Shown here: positions 27,594 to 35,132 of the stretch, piece by piece
How the letters are laid out: the number at the start of each line of letters is the position of its first letter
Numbering within the stretch: position 1 is the first letter of the stretch
From: Sipunculus nudus
Lineage: Eukaryota; Annelida; Sipuncula; Golfingiida; Sipunculidae
Length of the DNA: 64,000 nt
Assembly (NCBI GenBank): GCA_026874595.1
Contig: CM049310.1
Span: 21,492,058-21,556,057, forward strand
Direction of reading: 5' to 3'
Notes under the pieces: generated by a model
The model's input: the letters and a program-made list of their open reading frames with translations, nothing else
Told to the model about the DNA's origin: nothing
Database searches by the model: none
Position numbers and translations under genes: made by a program

Positions 27594-27960
27594 TAATTAT
27601 AAATATTATTATATTACAGTTGATATTTTTCCTTTTTGTTAACAAAAAAAAATTATAAATAATTTAGAACAATATGAATACTTCAGAAACCGTATATGGT
27701 ACTGATGTAATCAGTGTTAATAGTAATGTACTAGGACTCACTCATTTCCATTAACTCTTGTGGAATGTAAATTTGTTTAGTTCCTGTATTAAGTGTTATG
27801 AAGTGTCACGGCAAGTCCTAACTTGTCACATTGCTGGCCCAGTCGGAGTTCACCACAACAACAGCTAAAGTTCAGTAAATCGTAATGTAAACATATTACA
27901 TGCATTATCCATTAGTTCTCGAAAGACTTAAGTTTATAATTAAAATCATCACTTACCCAT
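1471..27960 (-). CDS. CNTRL: Centriolin (CNTRL/CEP110) homologue, 5' part, 25 exons, open at the left window edge
   Basis: Centriolin is a large maternal-centriole and midbody scaffold protein acting in centrosome function and the end of cytokinesis. Joining 25 exons gives about 1,306 residues with consistent phase. Residues ~1-42 match the conserved vertebrate block around 'GVRYI.E.LIKK.TKQDNL'; 43-133 are leucine-rich repeats with LxxLNLSxN cores; 134-195 are an LRR cap ('ENPVTQLPH'); ~196-1128 are mostly heptad coiled coil, including the diagnostic blocks 'KEQQLD..NRQYAQL' (exon 11) and 'GLQGYIMDMRGKA' (exon 12); 1129-1306 are Pro/Gly/Gln-rich, like the Pro-rich region of vertebrate centriolin. 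Human centriolin is about 2,325 residues, so the C-terminal coiled coils lie beyond the left edge. The start ATG is followed by only one more base before the first donor. Introns hold two ~3-4-kb tandem-repeat elements; the others are AT-rich with nothing coding seen. Family assignment is by recalled homology plus domain order; confidence is high. Confidence 0.95.
1843..1887. repeat. (AT)n microsatellite
   Basis: About 22 AT units directly 5' of exon 25, in intron 24 of CNTRL. Confidence 0.95.
2218..2455 (-). CDS. CNTRL: CNTRL exon 24 (Pro/Gln/Tyr-rich)
   Basis: This exon is 238 nt, acceptor TTGCAG, donor GTAAAT, ending in phase 1. It encodes residues 1129-1207, low-complexity with Pro, Gln, Gly and Tyr ('FYPQPPQGQTYTQPAAQYVP'), equivalent in position to the Pro-rich stretch of vertebrate centriolin. 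Confidence 0.92.
2577..2650. repeat. 37-bp exact tandem duplication in CNTRL intron 23
   Basis: Two identical 37-bp copies beginning 'cattcagatgtgttcatc' at 2577 and 2614. Confidence 0.9.
2849..3009 (-). CDS. CNTRL: CNTRL exon 23
   Basis: This exon is 161 nt, acceptor CTACAG, donor GTCAGT, ending in phase 0. It encodes residues ~1075-1128; 'ADEVNQLRRGALNVRSAIAS' corresponds to the vertebrate 'EEIAELRREVSYQNDYISSM' helix before the Pro-rich region. Confidence 0.92.
3525..3632 (-). CDS. CNTRL: CNTRL exon 22 (coiled coil)
   Basis: This exon is 108 nt, acceptor ACCAG, donor GTAAGT, phase 1 on both sides. It encodes residues ~1039-1074; 'RGEIQHLNTVLDRLTGG' matches the vertebrate 'RTEIARLQNVLDLTG' block. 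Confidence 0.94.
4192..4339 (-). CDS. CNTRL: CNTRL exon 21 (coiled coil)
   Basis: This exon is 148 nt, acceptor TGACAG, donor GTAAGT, ending in phase 1. It encodes residues 990-1038; 'QAAEDLARAEEEIDYLTAKL' aligns with the vertebrate 'QAARDLTRAEAEIELLQNLL' segment of centriolin. Confidence 0.95.
4734..4844 (-). CDS. CNTRL: CNTRL exon 20
   Basis: This exon is 111 nt, phase 0 on both sides, acceptor CTATAG, donor GTACAC. It encodes residues 953-989 ('ETLAQGLRDLVERRSMGVGG'), ending STPRQHDTSQQK. A second AG four bases into the exon would break the frame, which decides the boundary. Confidence 0.88.
5323..9232 (+). mobile_element. Pearl/HINE-like element 1, full length, in CNTRL intron 19
   Basis: It starts with 'acaagtgacccatgggtca', which contains the 14-bp palindrome TGACCCATGGGTCA, then GCTCAGCTGACT (5347-5358). 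It ends AGTCAGCTGAGC (9221-9232), the exact inverse: 12-bp subterminal inverted repeats. Between lie about 11 units of ~336 bp, each with 'caggtggcgccaccagtctg'. A GACGGAC-like tract precedes the 3' end. Short ORFs repeating every unit are not genes. Known pearl/HINE elements share this layout of tandem core plus subterminal repeats; class is inferred. Confidence 0.7.
9285..9557 (-). CDS. CNTRL: CNTRL exon 19 (Ser/Gly-rich linker and coiled coil)
   Basis: This exon is 273 nt, phase 0 on both sides, acceptor CCCAG, donor GTAACA. It encodes residues 862-952: an acidic Pro segment, a flexible 'GSSAGSGTGSGSERTTTGSS' linker, then a heptad helix 'EEQALFDELQREIEELRKLL'. The linker interrupts the coiled coil. 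The end of a full-length tandem-repeat element lies 52 bp beyond its donor. Confidence 0.93.
10453..10530 (-). CDS. CNTRL: CNTRL exon 18 (coiled coil; 5' boundary less sure)
   Basis: The coding part is 78 nt in phase 0, donor GTAAGT, encoding residues 836-861 ('MDEDRDEMDRLRDEVERLQD'). The acceptor chosen is a weak AAG; the in-frame AG six codons' worth of bases or fewer downstream is an alternative. The reading frame also stays open further upstream (starting METIEPEP), but no acceptor there joins exon 17 in phase. Confidence 0.78.
11161..11250 (-). CDS. CNTRL: CNTRL exon 17 (coiled coil)
   Basis: This exon is 90 nt, phase 0 on both sides, acceptor TTCAG, donor GTGTGT. It encodes residues 806-835 ('LDALRQRLSKVKDRERHRAE'), a typical heptad segment. 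Confidence 0.92.
11527..11655 (-). CDS. CNTRL: CNTRL exon 16 (coiled coil, tandem acceptor)
   Basis: This exon is 129 nt, phase 0 on both sides, donor GTAATT. The acceptor is a NAGNAG pair (TAGCAG), so the first Gln codon may be included or skipped. It encodes residues ~763-805 ('DKVGQALAEVQDKMQHEL'). Confidence 0.88.
11935..12069 (-). CDS. CNTRL: CNTRL exon 15 (coiled coil)
   Basis: This exon is 135 nt, phase 0 on both sides, acceptor TTGCAG, donor GTAAGT. It encodes residues 718-762 with 'IAPDDLKKRLADLMRQIRSG', comparable to the vertebrate 'RPEEVAARVDELRRKL' segment. Confidence 0.93.
12359..12493 (-). CDS. CNTRL: CNTRL exon 14 (coiled coil)
   Basis: This exon is 135 nt, phase 0 on both sides, acceptor CCCCAG, donor GTAAAT. 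It encodes residues 673-717, rich in Lys and Glu ('FNEKMELEKKKNKAMAERV'). Confidence 0.92.
12916..13101 (-). CDS. CNTRL: CNTRL exon 13 (coiled coil)
   Basis: This exon is 186 nt, phase 0 on both sides, with acceptor TTTTAG and donor GTAAGA. It encodes residues 611-672, heptad-rich ('SLQQEISNLQANQEDEHEKS'). Confidence 0.93.
13692..13912 (-). CDS. CNTRL: CNTRL exon 12 (coiled coil)
   Basis: This exon is 221 nt, acceptor GACAG, donor GTCAGG, ending in phase 0. It encodes residues ~537-610; 'GIIDGLQGYIMDMRGKA' aligns with the vertebrate 'GVISGLQEYLGTIKGQA' block. Confidence 0.95.
14656..14809 (-). CDS. CNTRL: CNTRL exon 11 (conserved KEQQLD block)
   Basis: This exon is 154 nt, acceptor TGCAG, donor GTGAGT, ending in phase 1. 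It encodes residues 486-536 with 'SDKEQQLDLDNRQYAQLQQQ' and 'AQETEDIHSLEQNLREG', one of the best-conserved coiled-coil stretches of centriolin. Confidence 0.96.
15477..15614 (-). CDS. CNTRL: CNTRL exon 10 (coiled coil)
   Basis: This exon is 138 nt, phase 0 on both sides, with acceptor TTACAG and donor GTAAGA. It encodes residues 440-485, beginning VHDLQAEANQIHAEL and ending KSTDSIY; it is equivalent to the centriolin segment before the 'KEQQLD' block. Confidence 0.93.
16242..16411 (-). CDS. CNTRL: CNTRL exon 9 (coiled coil)
   Basis: This exon is 170 nt, acceptor ACACAG, donor GTTAGT, ending in phase 0. It encodes residues ~383-439, heptad-rich ('LKCLQDELRATENQMKQATQ'). Its acceptor and first bases are copied imperfectly 71 bp upstream in transcription (16465-16499). 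Confidence 0.92.
16824..17052 (-). CDS. CNTRL: CNTRL exon 8
   Basis: This exon is 229 nt, acceptor CTACAG, donor GTGTTT, ending in phase 1. It encodes residues 307-382, with 'GESPYVGKGRF' (vertebrates have a DESPYIGKSR-like block) and a Pro/Gln-rich linker before the coiled coil resumes. Confidence 0.93.
17535..17672 (-). CDS. CNTRL: CNTRL exon 7
   Basis: This exon is 138 nt, phase 0 on both sides, with acceptor TGCAG and donor GTGAGA. It encodes residues 261-306; 'YELEQELAFYKIDHKF' is a near-exact centriolin signature, followed by 'DSWRQQPPSYDSDAG'. Confidence 0.95.
18427..18620 (-). CDS. CNTRL: CNTRL exon 6 (start of coiled coil)
   Basis: This exon is 194 nt, acceptor ACAG, donor GTGAGA, ending in phase 0. 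It encodes residues ~196-260, a Glu/Lys-rich heptad segment ('MEKQQEKTDKLREEHNRSL'), equivalent to the first coiled coil after the LRR cap. Confidence 0.94.
19070..19235 (+). pseudogene. Possible transposase C-terminal relic
   Basis: A frame with two stops reads 'LRGIPESFFQQCSEA', then 'QRRTEKFF', in the order seen at the C-terminus of mariner/Tc1 transposases (Phe-x-x-Cys...Trp...Arg-Arg). Too short and decayed to be sure. It lies in CNTRL intron 5. Confidence 0.25.
19788..19974 (-). CDS. CNTRL: CNTRL exon 5 (last LRR and LRR cap)
   Basis: This exon is 187 nt, acceptor CAG, donor GTATGT, ending in phase 1. It encodes residues ~134-195 with 'LRPLKDLIQLTVAENPVTQL', then 'FHLRTLEGLDGQTIT', the conserved LRR-cap arrangement of centriolin. 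Intron 4 upstream in transcription (19975-24634) carries a full tandem-repeat element. Confidence 0.96.
20920..24126 (+). mobile_element. Pearl/HINE-like element 2, full length, in CNTRL intron 4
   Basis: Same 5' start as element 1 ('acaagtgacccatgggtca'), a 10/12 match to its 5' subterminal repeat at 20943-20954, and the identical 3' terminus AGTCAGCTGAGC (24115-24126). It has about nine 336-340-bp units; three at ~22120-23140 are almost identical to each other. Same orientation as element 1, antisense to CNTRL. Confidence 0.7.
24635..24739 (-). CDS. CNTRL: CNTRL exon 4 (leucine-rich repeat)
   Basis: This exon is 105 nt, phase 0 on both sides, acceptor CAG, donor GTAAGT. It encodes residues 99-133, including 'LNLTGNLIEHIPAWISKKLK', which corresponds to the centriolin LRR ending in an 'IEHIP.W..KKLK' block. 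Confidence 0.96.
25302..25469 (-). CDS. CNTRL: CNTRL exon 3 (leucine-rich repeats)
   Basis: This exon is 168 nt, phase 0 on both sides, with acceptor CAG and donor GTCAGT. It encodes residues 43-98, beginning YIENL, with LRR cores 'LHTLNLSCNMIEKMEKL' and 'LKELNLSYNCLTKIENL', the short SDS22-like LRR type seen in centriolin. Confidence 0.96.
25964..26085 (-). CDS. CNTRL: CNTRL exon 2 (N-terminal conserved block)
   Basis: Acceptor TTTTCAG and donor GTACGA flank 122 nt ending in phase 0. It encodes residues ~2-42, with 'YISEDLIKKITKQDNLEV' and 'LSKEGGKKIK', closely matching the segment before the first LRR of vertebrate centriolin. Confidence 0.95.
27554..27590. repeat. (TA)n microsatellite
   Basis: Long TA run in CNTRL intron 1, with TA-rich sequence on both sides. 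Confidence 0.95.
27957..27960 (-). CDS. CNTRL: CNTRL exon 1 coding part (ATG G)
   Basis: The coding part is ATG plus one G, followed by a consensus donor GTAAGT. Spliced to exon 2 it reads M-G-Q-P-G-V-R-Y-I, the only junction that restores the conserved GVRYI block. In the contiguous upstream sequence this frame has no other ATG before an in-frame TAA at 28075-28077, which supports this start. The roughly 100 residues that precede this block in vertebrate centriolin are absent. The 5' UTR extends upstream; its 5' boundary is not visible. Confidence 0.85.
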
Positions 27961-27961
27961 T

Positions 27962-27985
27962 TTACTGTCTGAGCTTCCAGTACAT
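27962..27985 (-). promoter_or_regulatory. Short upstream ORF in CNTRL 5' UTR
   Basis: ATG at 27985 opens a 7-codon frame (MYWKLRQ) whose TAA ends one base before the CNTRL start codon. A terminating ribosome would be placed right at the main start, so reinitiation or repression is possible. It matters only if transcription starts upstream of 27985. Confidence 0.55.
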
Positions 27986-28280
27986 GCCTTTAAACTCAGT
28001 ACCAGCAGATCCGTTGTTTTGAAAAATCCCGGTTGACATTTCGTGAGAACACCAACTCCGATGGTGGACTTAAATTACAACCAGCAAGGCAGTATCACCG
28101 TAATTCACCAGTAAATACCAGACCAAATTCCTTAACCTGACACTCAACGCTACATTTCCTATTTTAATTCTTATTATATCTCAGGTGAATTTTCTTTACA
28201 ATCGACTCACGTTTGCATTTATTTTAATGGAGATTATTAAAATATACACACTTAATTTTGATGACTGAAATTCAGAGTAC

Positions 28281-28294
28281 CCACTAGATGGCAG
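28281..28294 (+). promoter_or_regulatory. CTCF-like motif between the divergent genes
   Basis: CCACTAGATGGCAG fits every position of the bilaterian CTCF core CCASYAGRKGGCRS. It lies about 320 bp upstream of the CNTRL start codon. Chance occurrence in 64 kb is possible but low for a full match. Binding is inferred only. Confidence 0.5.
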
Positions 28295-29949
28295 CACATC
28301 CTCTTGATCTGATTCATTCCTGGAGATTTATATAAACCAAGGTAATACAGATATACGATAAAATACTCGGTGGAAATAGAGGCCTTAAATATGTGTTACA
28401 TGTGATTTTTTTTCCAACGACGCATAGCTTTAAGCTTAGTGTTTAGACCTTCGTGCATCATCTTCAAATTATTAATATATATCATTATCTACAAAAAAAA
28501 GATGACCAATAATTATTGAATTTCTTATTCACTGAAACTATAACTGACTGCATATTAATATAGTATATAACTGTGCATCAGATACATCAATTATTGCAAT
28601 GATGTTTAAATATATTCTGCATGTTCTTTATAGGCCTATTATTATTGTGGCAGATACATGTGCACAGACGACCATGACACTGTGGGCCAGTTATACATGT
28701 TGTAATTCCAGTTCAATACTAATCCTCTTATTCTTGTCTGTGATGAAATTTCACCTTCAGTTCAATTTATGTATTGGGAAAAATTAATTTAAATAATGAT
28801 AATTAAATATAAATTAAATAAATTTTAATTAAACAGAAAAAACGAAAATATTAATAATCAGTATCTCCTTTTCTTTTTATCAAATGATTATCCCATTAGT
28901 AGTATTATCTGTTTATCCTCACTTTTGAATTCAAATGAGTATGTCATTTTCTAGTTATTTTCGCATTTTCAATTTCATATTAGTATTCCATTATCCATTT
29001 ATTCGAACTTTAATCATTCATCCGGATATTAATTTATTGTGACCAAATCTTCTTCATTGTAAACCTTTGTGTAGAGGTAACTGTTTAATGTAACAAAGAT
29101 TGAAAATATATCAAATCATGCATTCAGTTAATTATTCTTTGTGTCAACAGCCATGTGCTGATTTTGTGCTACATGAGGTTTCTTAATAAACCGATATGCG
29201 AAGAACTTGCAAGTGATGATTGAGATTGTAAATTAATTATTTATATATAATTAAACGAACAAGAATGCTCTCTTCAGTTTTTCTCAGAATAGAATATTGC
29301 TTGTTTTAGTCGTTTTTTTTTCAGAATAGAAGATAATTTGTTCAAATCTCACTAGGTACATATAAATATTTTCGATTATGTCCCATTGACGGCCGGGGAA
29401 ACATGGTTTCATAAAAGCTTTTTTCTTTCTGGTGGAAAATTATATTTTTGAAATAGGTAGTGGGCTAATTATTTTGGGAGTACAAAGATTTCATTAGAAT
29501 TTTTTTTAATTAGCATGAAATAGCAATATGAAACAAAATTTCGTCTGGGGATATATAATTTGACATAAAACTTTCAAAAAGTATCAGGTTGTTACTGAAA
29601 ACTAAAGGAGTATCATTTTTTTAAGATAAAGAAACTGACTCTTTTTGCAGATTGCTAAAGCTTCATAATGATTTATACCATATTGTGTTTAAAATGGAAA
29701 TTAAATGGCTTAAAGTTAGTGATGGTACCTCAAACAGTTACAAAAGATTCTTCCTGGCGACCAATTCCCTTGGCTTTTGGTCAATATATGTGATATAGTA
29801 GGCTAATTGGTAATTATTAATGAAAAATACAGGTCCTTTCCCAGCAATGGTGATGCGACTGGAATCAAGACGTATTTTGTCTGCAATAAAATGTACCCCG
29901 TAACATATATACATATAATTGTACTATGGATACGTTTGCTTGAGACGTG

Positions 29950-29963
29950 GCGCCATCTGCCGT
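29950..29963 (-). promoter_or_regulatory. Weaker CTCF-like motif upstream of IMP3
   Basis: The minus strand reads ACGGCAGATGGCGC, matching 12 of 14 positions of the CTCF core. It lies about 390 bp upstream of the IMP3 start codon and in the opposite orientation to the 28281 site. Confidence 0.3.
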
Positions 29964-30319
29964 GCGTGGTTGGAACTAAATGCTTTTTTTTTTTTTTAAG
30001 ATCAGTGGGGCCGATCTCATTTTGAGTCTATATATACCAGGATGAAAGGGATTCACCAGGGCCGTACACTTTAAAGTGAATAGAGTGCAATACAGAAAAT
30101 TCAGTTTGATAAAGATAGTAAAATAGCATGAAGGTACAGATTTGAAATGAAGCTCATATCATTTTCATAATCCATATGCTTGGAGATTAGGAAGCTACCA
30201 CAAAGATGAGTACAAGCTAGTTGCTGATTGGTTATCGAAAATTAAATATTCATGACCTTTACATGTGTTCGCAAACAGAGGACGGTAATAATTTGTTTAC
30301 CTCGACTTCATCACACTGA

Positions 30320-30394
30320 ATGAGAGAAGAAACCACAGACAGTCAAAATGAGGAAGCTGAAGTACCACGAGAAAAAGTTGTTGAAGAAGGTTGA
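30320..30394 (+). promoter_or_regulatory. Out-of-frame upstream ORF overlapping the IMP3 start
   Basis: An ATG at 30320 (weak context, T at -3) opens a 24-codon frame that runs past the IMP3 ATG and stops at 30394. It would reduce IMP3 initiation only if the transcript starts upstream of 30320. Confidence 0.4.
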
Positions 30395-30481
30395 TTTTAT
30401 GTCATGGGAGGTGGACAACAACCTTAAAGAAGTCAAAATCATGAGGAAGTATTATGTACAGAGGCGAGAAGATTACACAAA
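30348..30481 (+). CDS. IMP3: IMP3 exon 1
   Basis: It encodes residues 1-44 plus two bases of Lys45, followed by donor GTAAGT. A mobile element begins only about 40 bp into the following intron. Confidence 0.96.
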
Positions 30482-33400
30482 GTAAGTGTTCATCTATTAT
30501 CGCCCGAAGCACGTTCTTTTGGGCAGTGTGTAAAACCCGGACCCCACGAACCCTGGATCCCGGACCCCAAGAAAAAATATATAATTCTTAGGAGCGAATT
30601 TACAATCAGTACCTACATTTGGGACAGCTGAATAAAATATTGCTACCACTTATTGTCTTCTCTTATATTTCCTACCGCGGCGTTATCTGTTGATGAAAGA
30701 CATATTATTATTACTATTAGTCAGAAATGTGTAAGTACATGTATACATTATAAATCATGAATATCACATGAAAGAGCAGAAGTTGATCCTCGCTGGAATT
30801 GATCCAGTGCAGCACGGCTCAATACTCGAACACTAATGCCATTGTAGACAGAGTGTCCGTCTCCATAATACAGAGACGGAGAGCACTGCGTGCATTCTTG
30901 TGGTGCCCGGTCTGATTACTAAATCTCCCTTCTGTGGCCAAATGATCAAACACAATCTAGCTTACATACCCTTAACTACGCCTTCCTACTTGTTTTCTTG
31001 CTCAAAAAAGAAAATGAAACTTATTATCCAGGTGCAAAGTTAAGAAGCGATGCTCGCAGGTTTCTAACCAAACACGACATGTTGCTTTAGGTTCAAGGAC
31101 ACAGGCAGAAGCCAGTTTTCAAAGTCCTTCCTCTGATTGGCTGTAAGGTTTCAGGCTTATTCATCATGGAAATCCAAGCATAAGATTTACTGCCTTGTCC
31201 TTAAAATAGGGCCATCTAGTGACTAAAACAGAAAGTGCAAACAAAACAATGGCTCCAAGTGGGGCTAGTAGCCACCTGTAAATTTTCTTGTTTACACTTA
31301 TTAGAAATGGTTCAAACGCCCAGGTAAAGACCTTCGTTTGTTTATTTTAAGCTAATTATCTGATTTATCTAAATATCTGTGTCCTCGCTCACACACCAAT
31401 ATTTTCAATAGAGTGCTCGTAAGCCTCACTGGGAGGCTTACTAAGTAGGCTAATGCCATTGCACCATGCAAGACGATGTGAAGGTCACAGGAAAAAGAGG
31501 GGTGTGACTATTTACCATCCGGGACCATCCAACACCGTCCGGGACTCCCTGAATACCGTCCGGGAAATAGCTGTACCGCCCCGGGTCACTAAGACACCGT
31601 CCCAGACACCAGAATAAGCTTTAAAGTAATACTTAAATGCATACAGACCTTCCGGGACCGACCGGGCCTCCAGTATACCATTCGGGTCAACAAAACCAGC
31701 CCTAAACAGACCTGATGCGCACTAATGCACAATAACGAAATATACTACATTTCAAAACACTCAAAGATCATGTGATTATATTCCACAGCTTGTGATTATT
31801 ATATTTTAATATGAATAAATCAGTTTAAAGCCATTTTATTGATTATATTATTATTATTAATATTATTAATCTATTAATATTATTATCATTATTATTATTA
31901 TAATTATTATTAATATTATTGTTAATCATATACATTCTGAATATACTTCTTCCGCCCAGAATACCGTACGGGGCAACAAAAAACAGCCCCGAACAGGCCT
32001 GAGATCAACCACGCTCAATAGCCAAATTAAAAATACTACATATTATAATATTAACACTCAAAAGATATTACGATTATATTTTTAAAAAGAATAAAATTGT
32101 TTGGTAGGCCTATTGCCATGGAAATGATCATATTAATATTATTATAATTAGTAACCATGTGTATTCAGAATGGGATTATACCTGCCAATATACCATCCGG
32201 GACAACAGAACTAGCCTTGAAAAATTCTTACCTAGTCGAGCCTGCCACTAATTGCTCCATCGAAACCCTGCACGCCTGTTGGTGTGACATAATTAATTAG
32301 CGAGTTGGTGTGATTAGGAGTTGTTATACAATGCATTGAACCGTTACCATCTTCCCGGTTTGATGGCTGTGGTCTATGGTGCTGTCACTGATACATGCAG
32401 TGTGCTTATCCGTATTGTTGTTATCATATCATGTCATTAATTATATTTGCAAAACATAATCCTTTCGGCAATACACATATCAATAAAGGCCTAATCCTCA
32501 TGGTTAACATAGGCGACCCTCATAACTATATTTTATTATATTCCATATTGTAGTAATCATAACGTGTCATTAATTATATTAGCAATACATAATACTATCA
32601 GCAGTATGCACATCAATAAAGGCCTCATCCTCATAGTAAAAAAAAAAAAAAAAAAAAATGCGACCCTCATAGATAGGCCTATATTTAATTATATTTCATA
32701 TTGATGATGTTACTTATTTTTATAAAGAGAGAGAGAGAGAGATAAATTCATTCTATCAGTAATATATTGTATGTAGTTGTTTGCACAATTGTGGGTGGAA
32801 ATTATAAGGTATCTCTTATCTCTCTTTAAACAGATAGAATCTTAATTAAAAATAACAAAAATCCCTGTACAGTCGCTAATTAAAGCAATATTTCTTGGGA
32901 TCTGGACAATAAAATCGTACTTAACATCAATAAGTGTTTGTATGCATTTAAGTAATATTTTTAATCTAGTTCTGGTGTCCCGGGCGGTACAGCTGGGTCC
33001 CGGACGGTATTCAGGGAGTCCTGGACGGTGTCGGACGGTCCCGGATGGTAAATAGTCACACCGGAAAAAGAGGGCTTTTAAATCTGGGTGTGGAGTAATA
33101 AATAGCGCCACCTAACAGCAGTTGTAAATATCATGAAAATATTTATTGAGAAATATAAATAACTACTTAAAAGATGGGGGGAAACCCCCCATACCCCCCT
33201 TAGAATTCCTACAACAAAAAAAGAAACATTATTAAGTGCTTTTAATGTGGGGGGAGACCCCCCAAATCCCCCCATGGTCAGACCGGTATACTTTACGGTA
33301 GTCTGAACGGAGATTGTTTACCATACTGTAATTATCTGTTTAAAAAAATCATGGCTGCCGTCTGGATTTGGATTTCAACAACATGCTTCTAGCAGTATTT

Positions 33401-35101
33401 TATATGTACTCCAGAGGAAATATATTTGTAAAATGAATCCTAATATGTATTTCTAAACATATAATAGGCAATATAGGGCTATTTGGTTGTATAACTATTA
33501 CTTCCTTACTCATTTGGAGTGGTATAATAGAGTCCAAAATGCAGGTACTGATGCTACACTCGGGCCAATTCTTGAAATTCTCTTATGGTAATTTGTTGAG
33601 ATATTTAGCAGAATAGTATCTTTAAGACTTTTTAAAAAATTATGTGTGGTAAAAAAAAACATAAAAAACGATCTGTTTTGCAACAACAGTTGATAATTTA
33701 CCCTACGGACCCTGGCGCACTGACCTCATGGATCCCACGGACCCCTTTTACTTGTTGTTTTACCATTTCTTTTGTACATATTTTAACATCCCATTTAGGC
33801 ATAACAACCATATGATTTAGTTATTGTGTTTTCGTATCTTTATTATTTTCATTTTGTCTTATTTTTTCTTCATGTTCTTATATTTGCTATTTGTTTCATG
33901 TTTAGCAAAATAAAAAGTATAATAAGAGCATTTATAAAATCATTATGTTTGTACTGTCATTTCTTGAAATGCAAGTCATCAACAATTCCTTTGTGTAATT
34001 ATATTGTTACCAAATGTAAATTGCATTGTTGTTCATGAATGGAACACAAAACCTGTGTTATGTGGAAGAGCTCTGATATCGATATATCAGTCTCAGGTCC
34101 TCATGCATTGTCCACTGGCGCACTTCAGTGTGCCTGCACTATAATATTTTCACTTGAAATAACAAATAATCATAGTTAATGTTTGACACAAGTGTTTATT
34201 CTTTCTCATGGAGTCATAAATGAAAATATGAGCGGTGTTTCCCAGGGTCCTTTAAAAATGGAATAGTCATCAAAGTCAAGAAGTTGGGGTCCATCTTCAG
34301 CAAAATTTTTTGTATACTTAAAATTTTCATTGAAATGATTATTTACAAAGCTTCAACATTGAGGGACTTTACTTTGTTCTTATATCAGCAACAGGGGTGT
34401 TTTTATCTGTACACGTATTATAATCGACAGTGTGGAAATTGGTTTTTGGGGTCCGGGGGTCCGGGATCCGTGAGGTTCGGGTTTTACACACTGCCGTTCT
34501 TTTGAGGCTCTGCATATACGCATGATATCGTGCAAGCAGTATATAGTAGCTAAATATTGTATATATTGTGTACTGCATACACGATATTGTGCATATATTA
34601 TTGCATGTACACAAATTATCCTTATACACACAGTTTCGTGCACGAATGCTGAAAAAATGAACTGCATGCCCTTTGCTCACTGAGTCAACACAGCCCATTA
34701 CCACTGGTTACACAGGCAGCTTGCCTGCCAGCCATGGCTGGGGGAAACCCAGAGCAGACATCCCTGCGTATCACCGTTTATCAGGACTATATATATTCTT
34801 CTAATCAACAATTAAAGTAGACAAGTACTGTCTAAGTGGTATGTTATATGCATATTTAATAAGAATATCTTTATTTCATAATGTATACAAGATTTTCAGA
34901 CAAAATATAAGAATTTAATTGTCATGTGGAATGTCTCCAGTTTCCTCTAATCATCTTCTAGGGCTCTTGCACAGCTTGGCGTAGAAAGGGAGCACGGGAG
35001 CTAGGGCTACAATAAATATAGAGTTAAATAGTATAATAATATTTTATTATTAATATTAATAATGATAATAATAATAATAATAAAATATTAGTATCATAAT
35101 G

Positions 35102-35132
<31 letters not shown>

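Larger units (their letters stand above)
28100..30300. other. Intergenic region between divergent CNTRL and IMP3
   Basis: About 2.2 kb of AT-rich DNA with no convincing ORF or repeat. It should contain both promoters. Apart from the CTCF-like motifs I see no clear TATA or initiator arrangement. Confidence 0.6.

Noticed and set aside
27449-27658. ORF rich in Tyr and Ile
   Set aside because: It is a translation of the (TA)n microsatellite.
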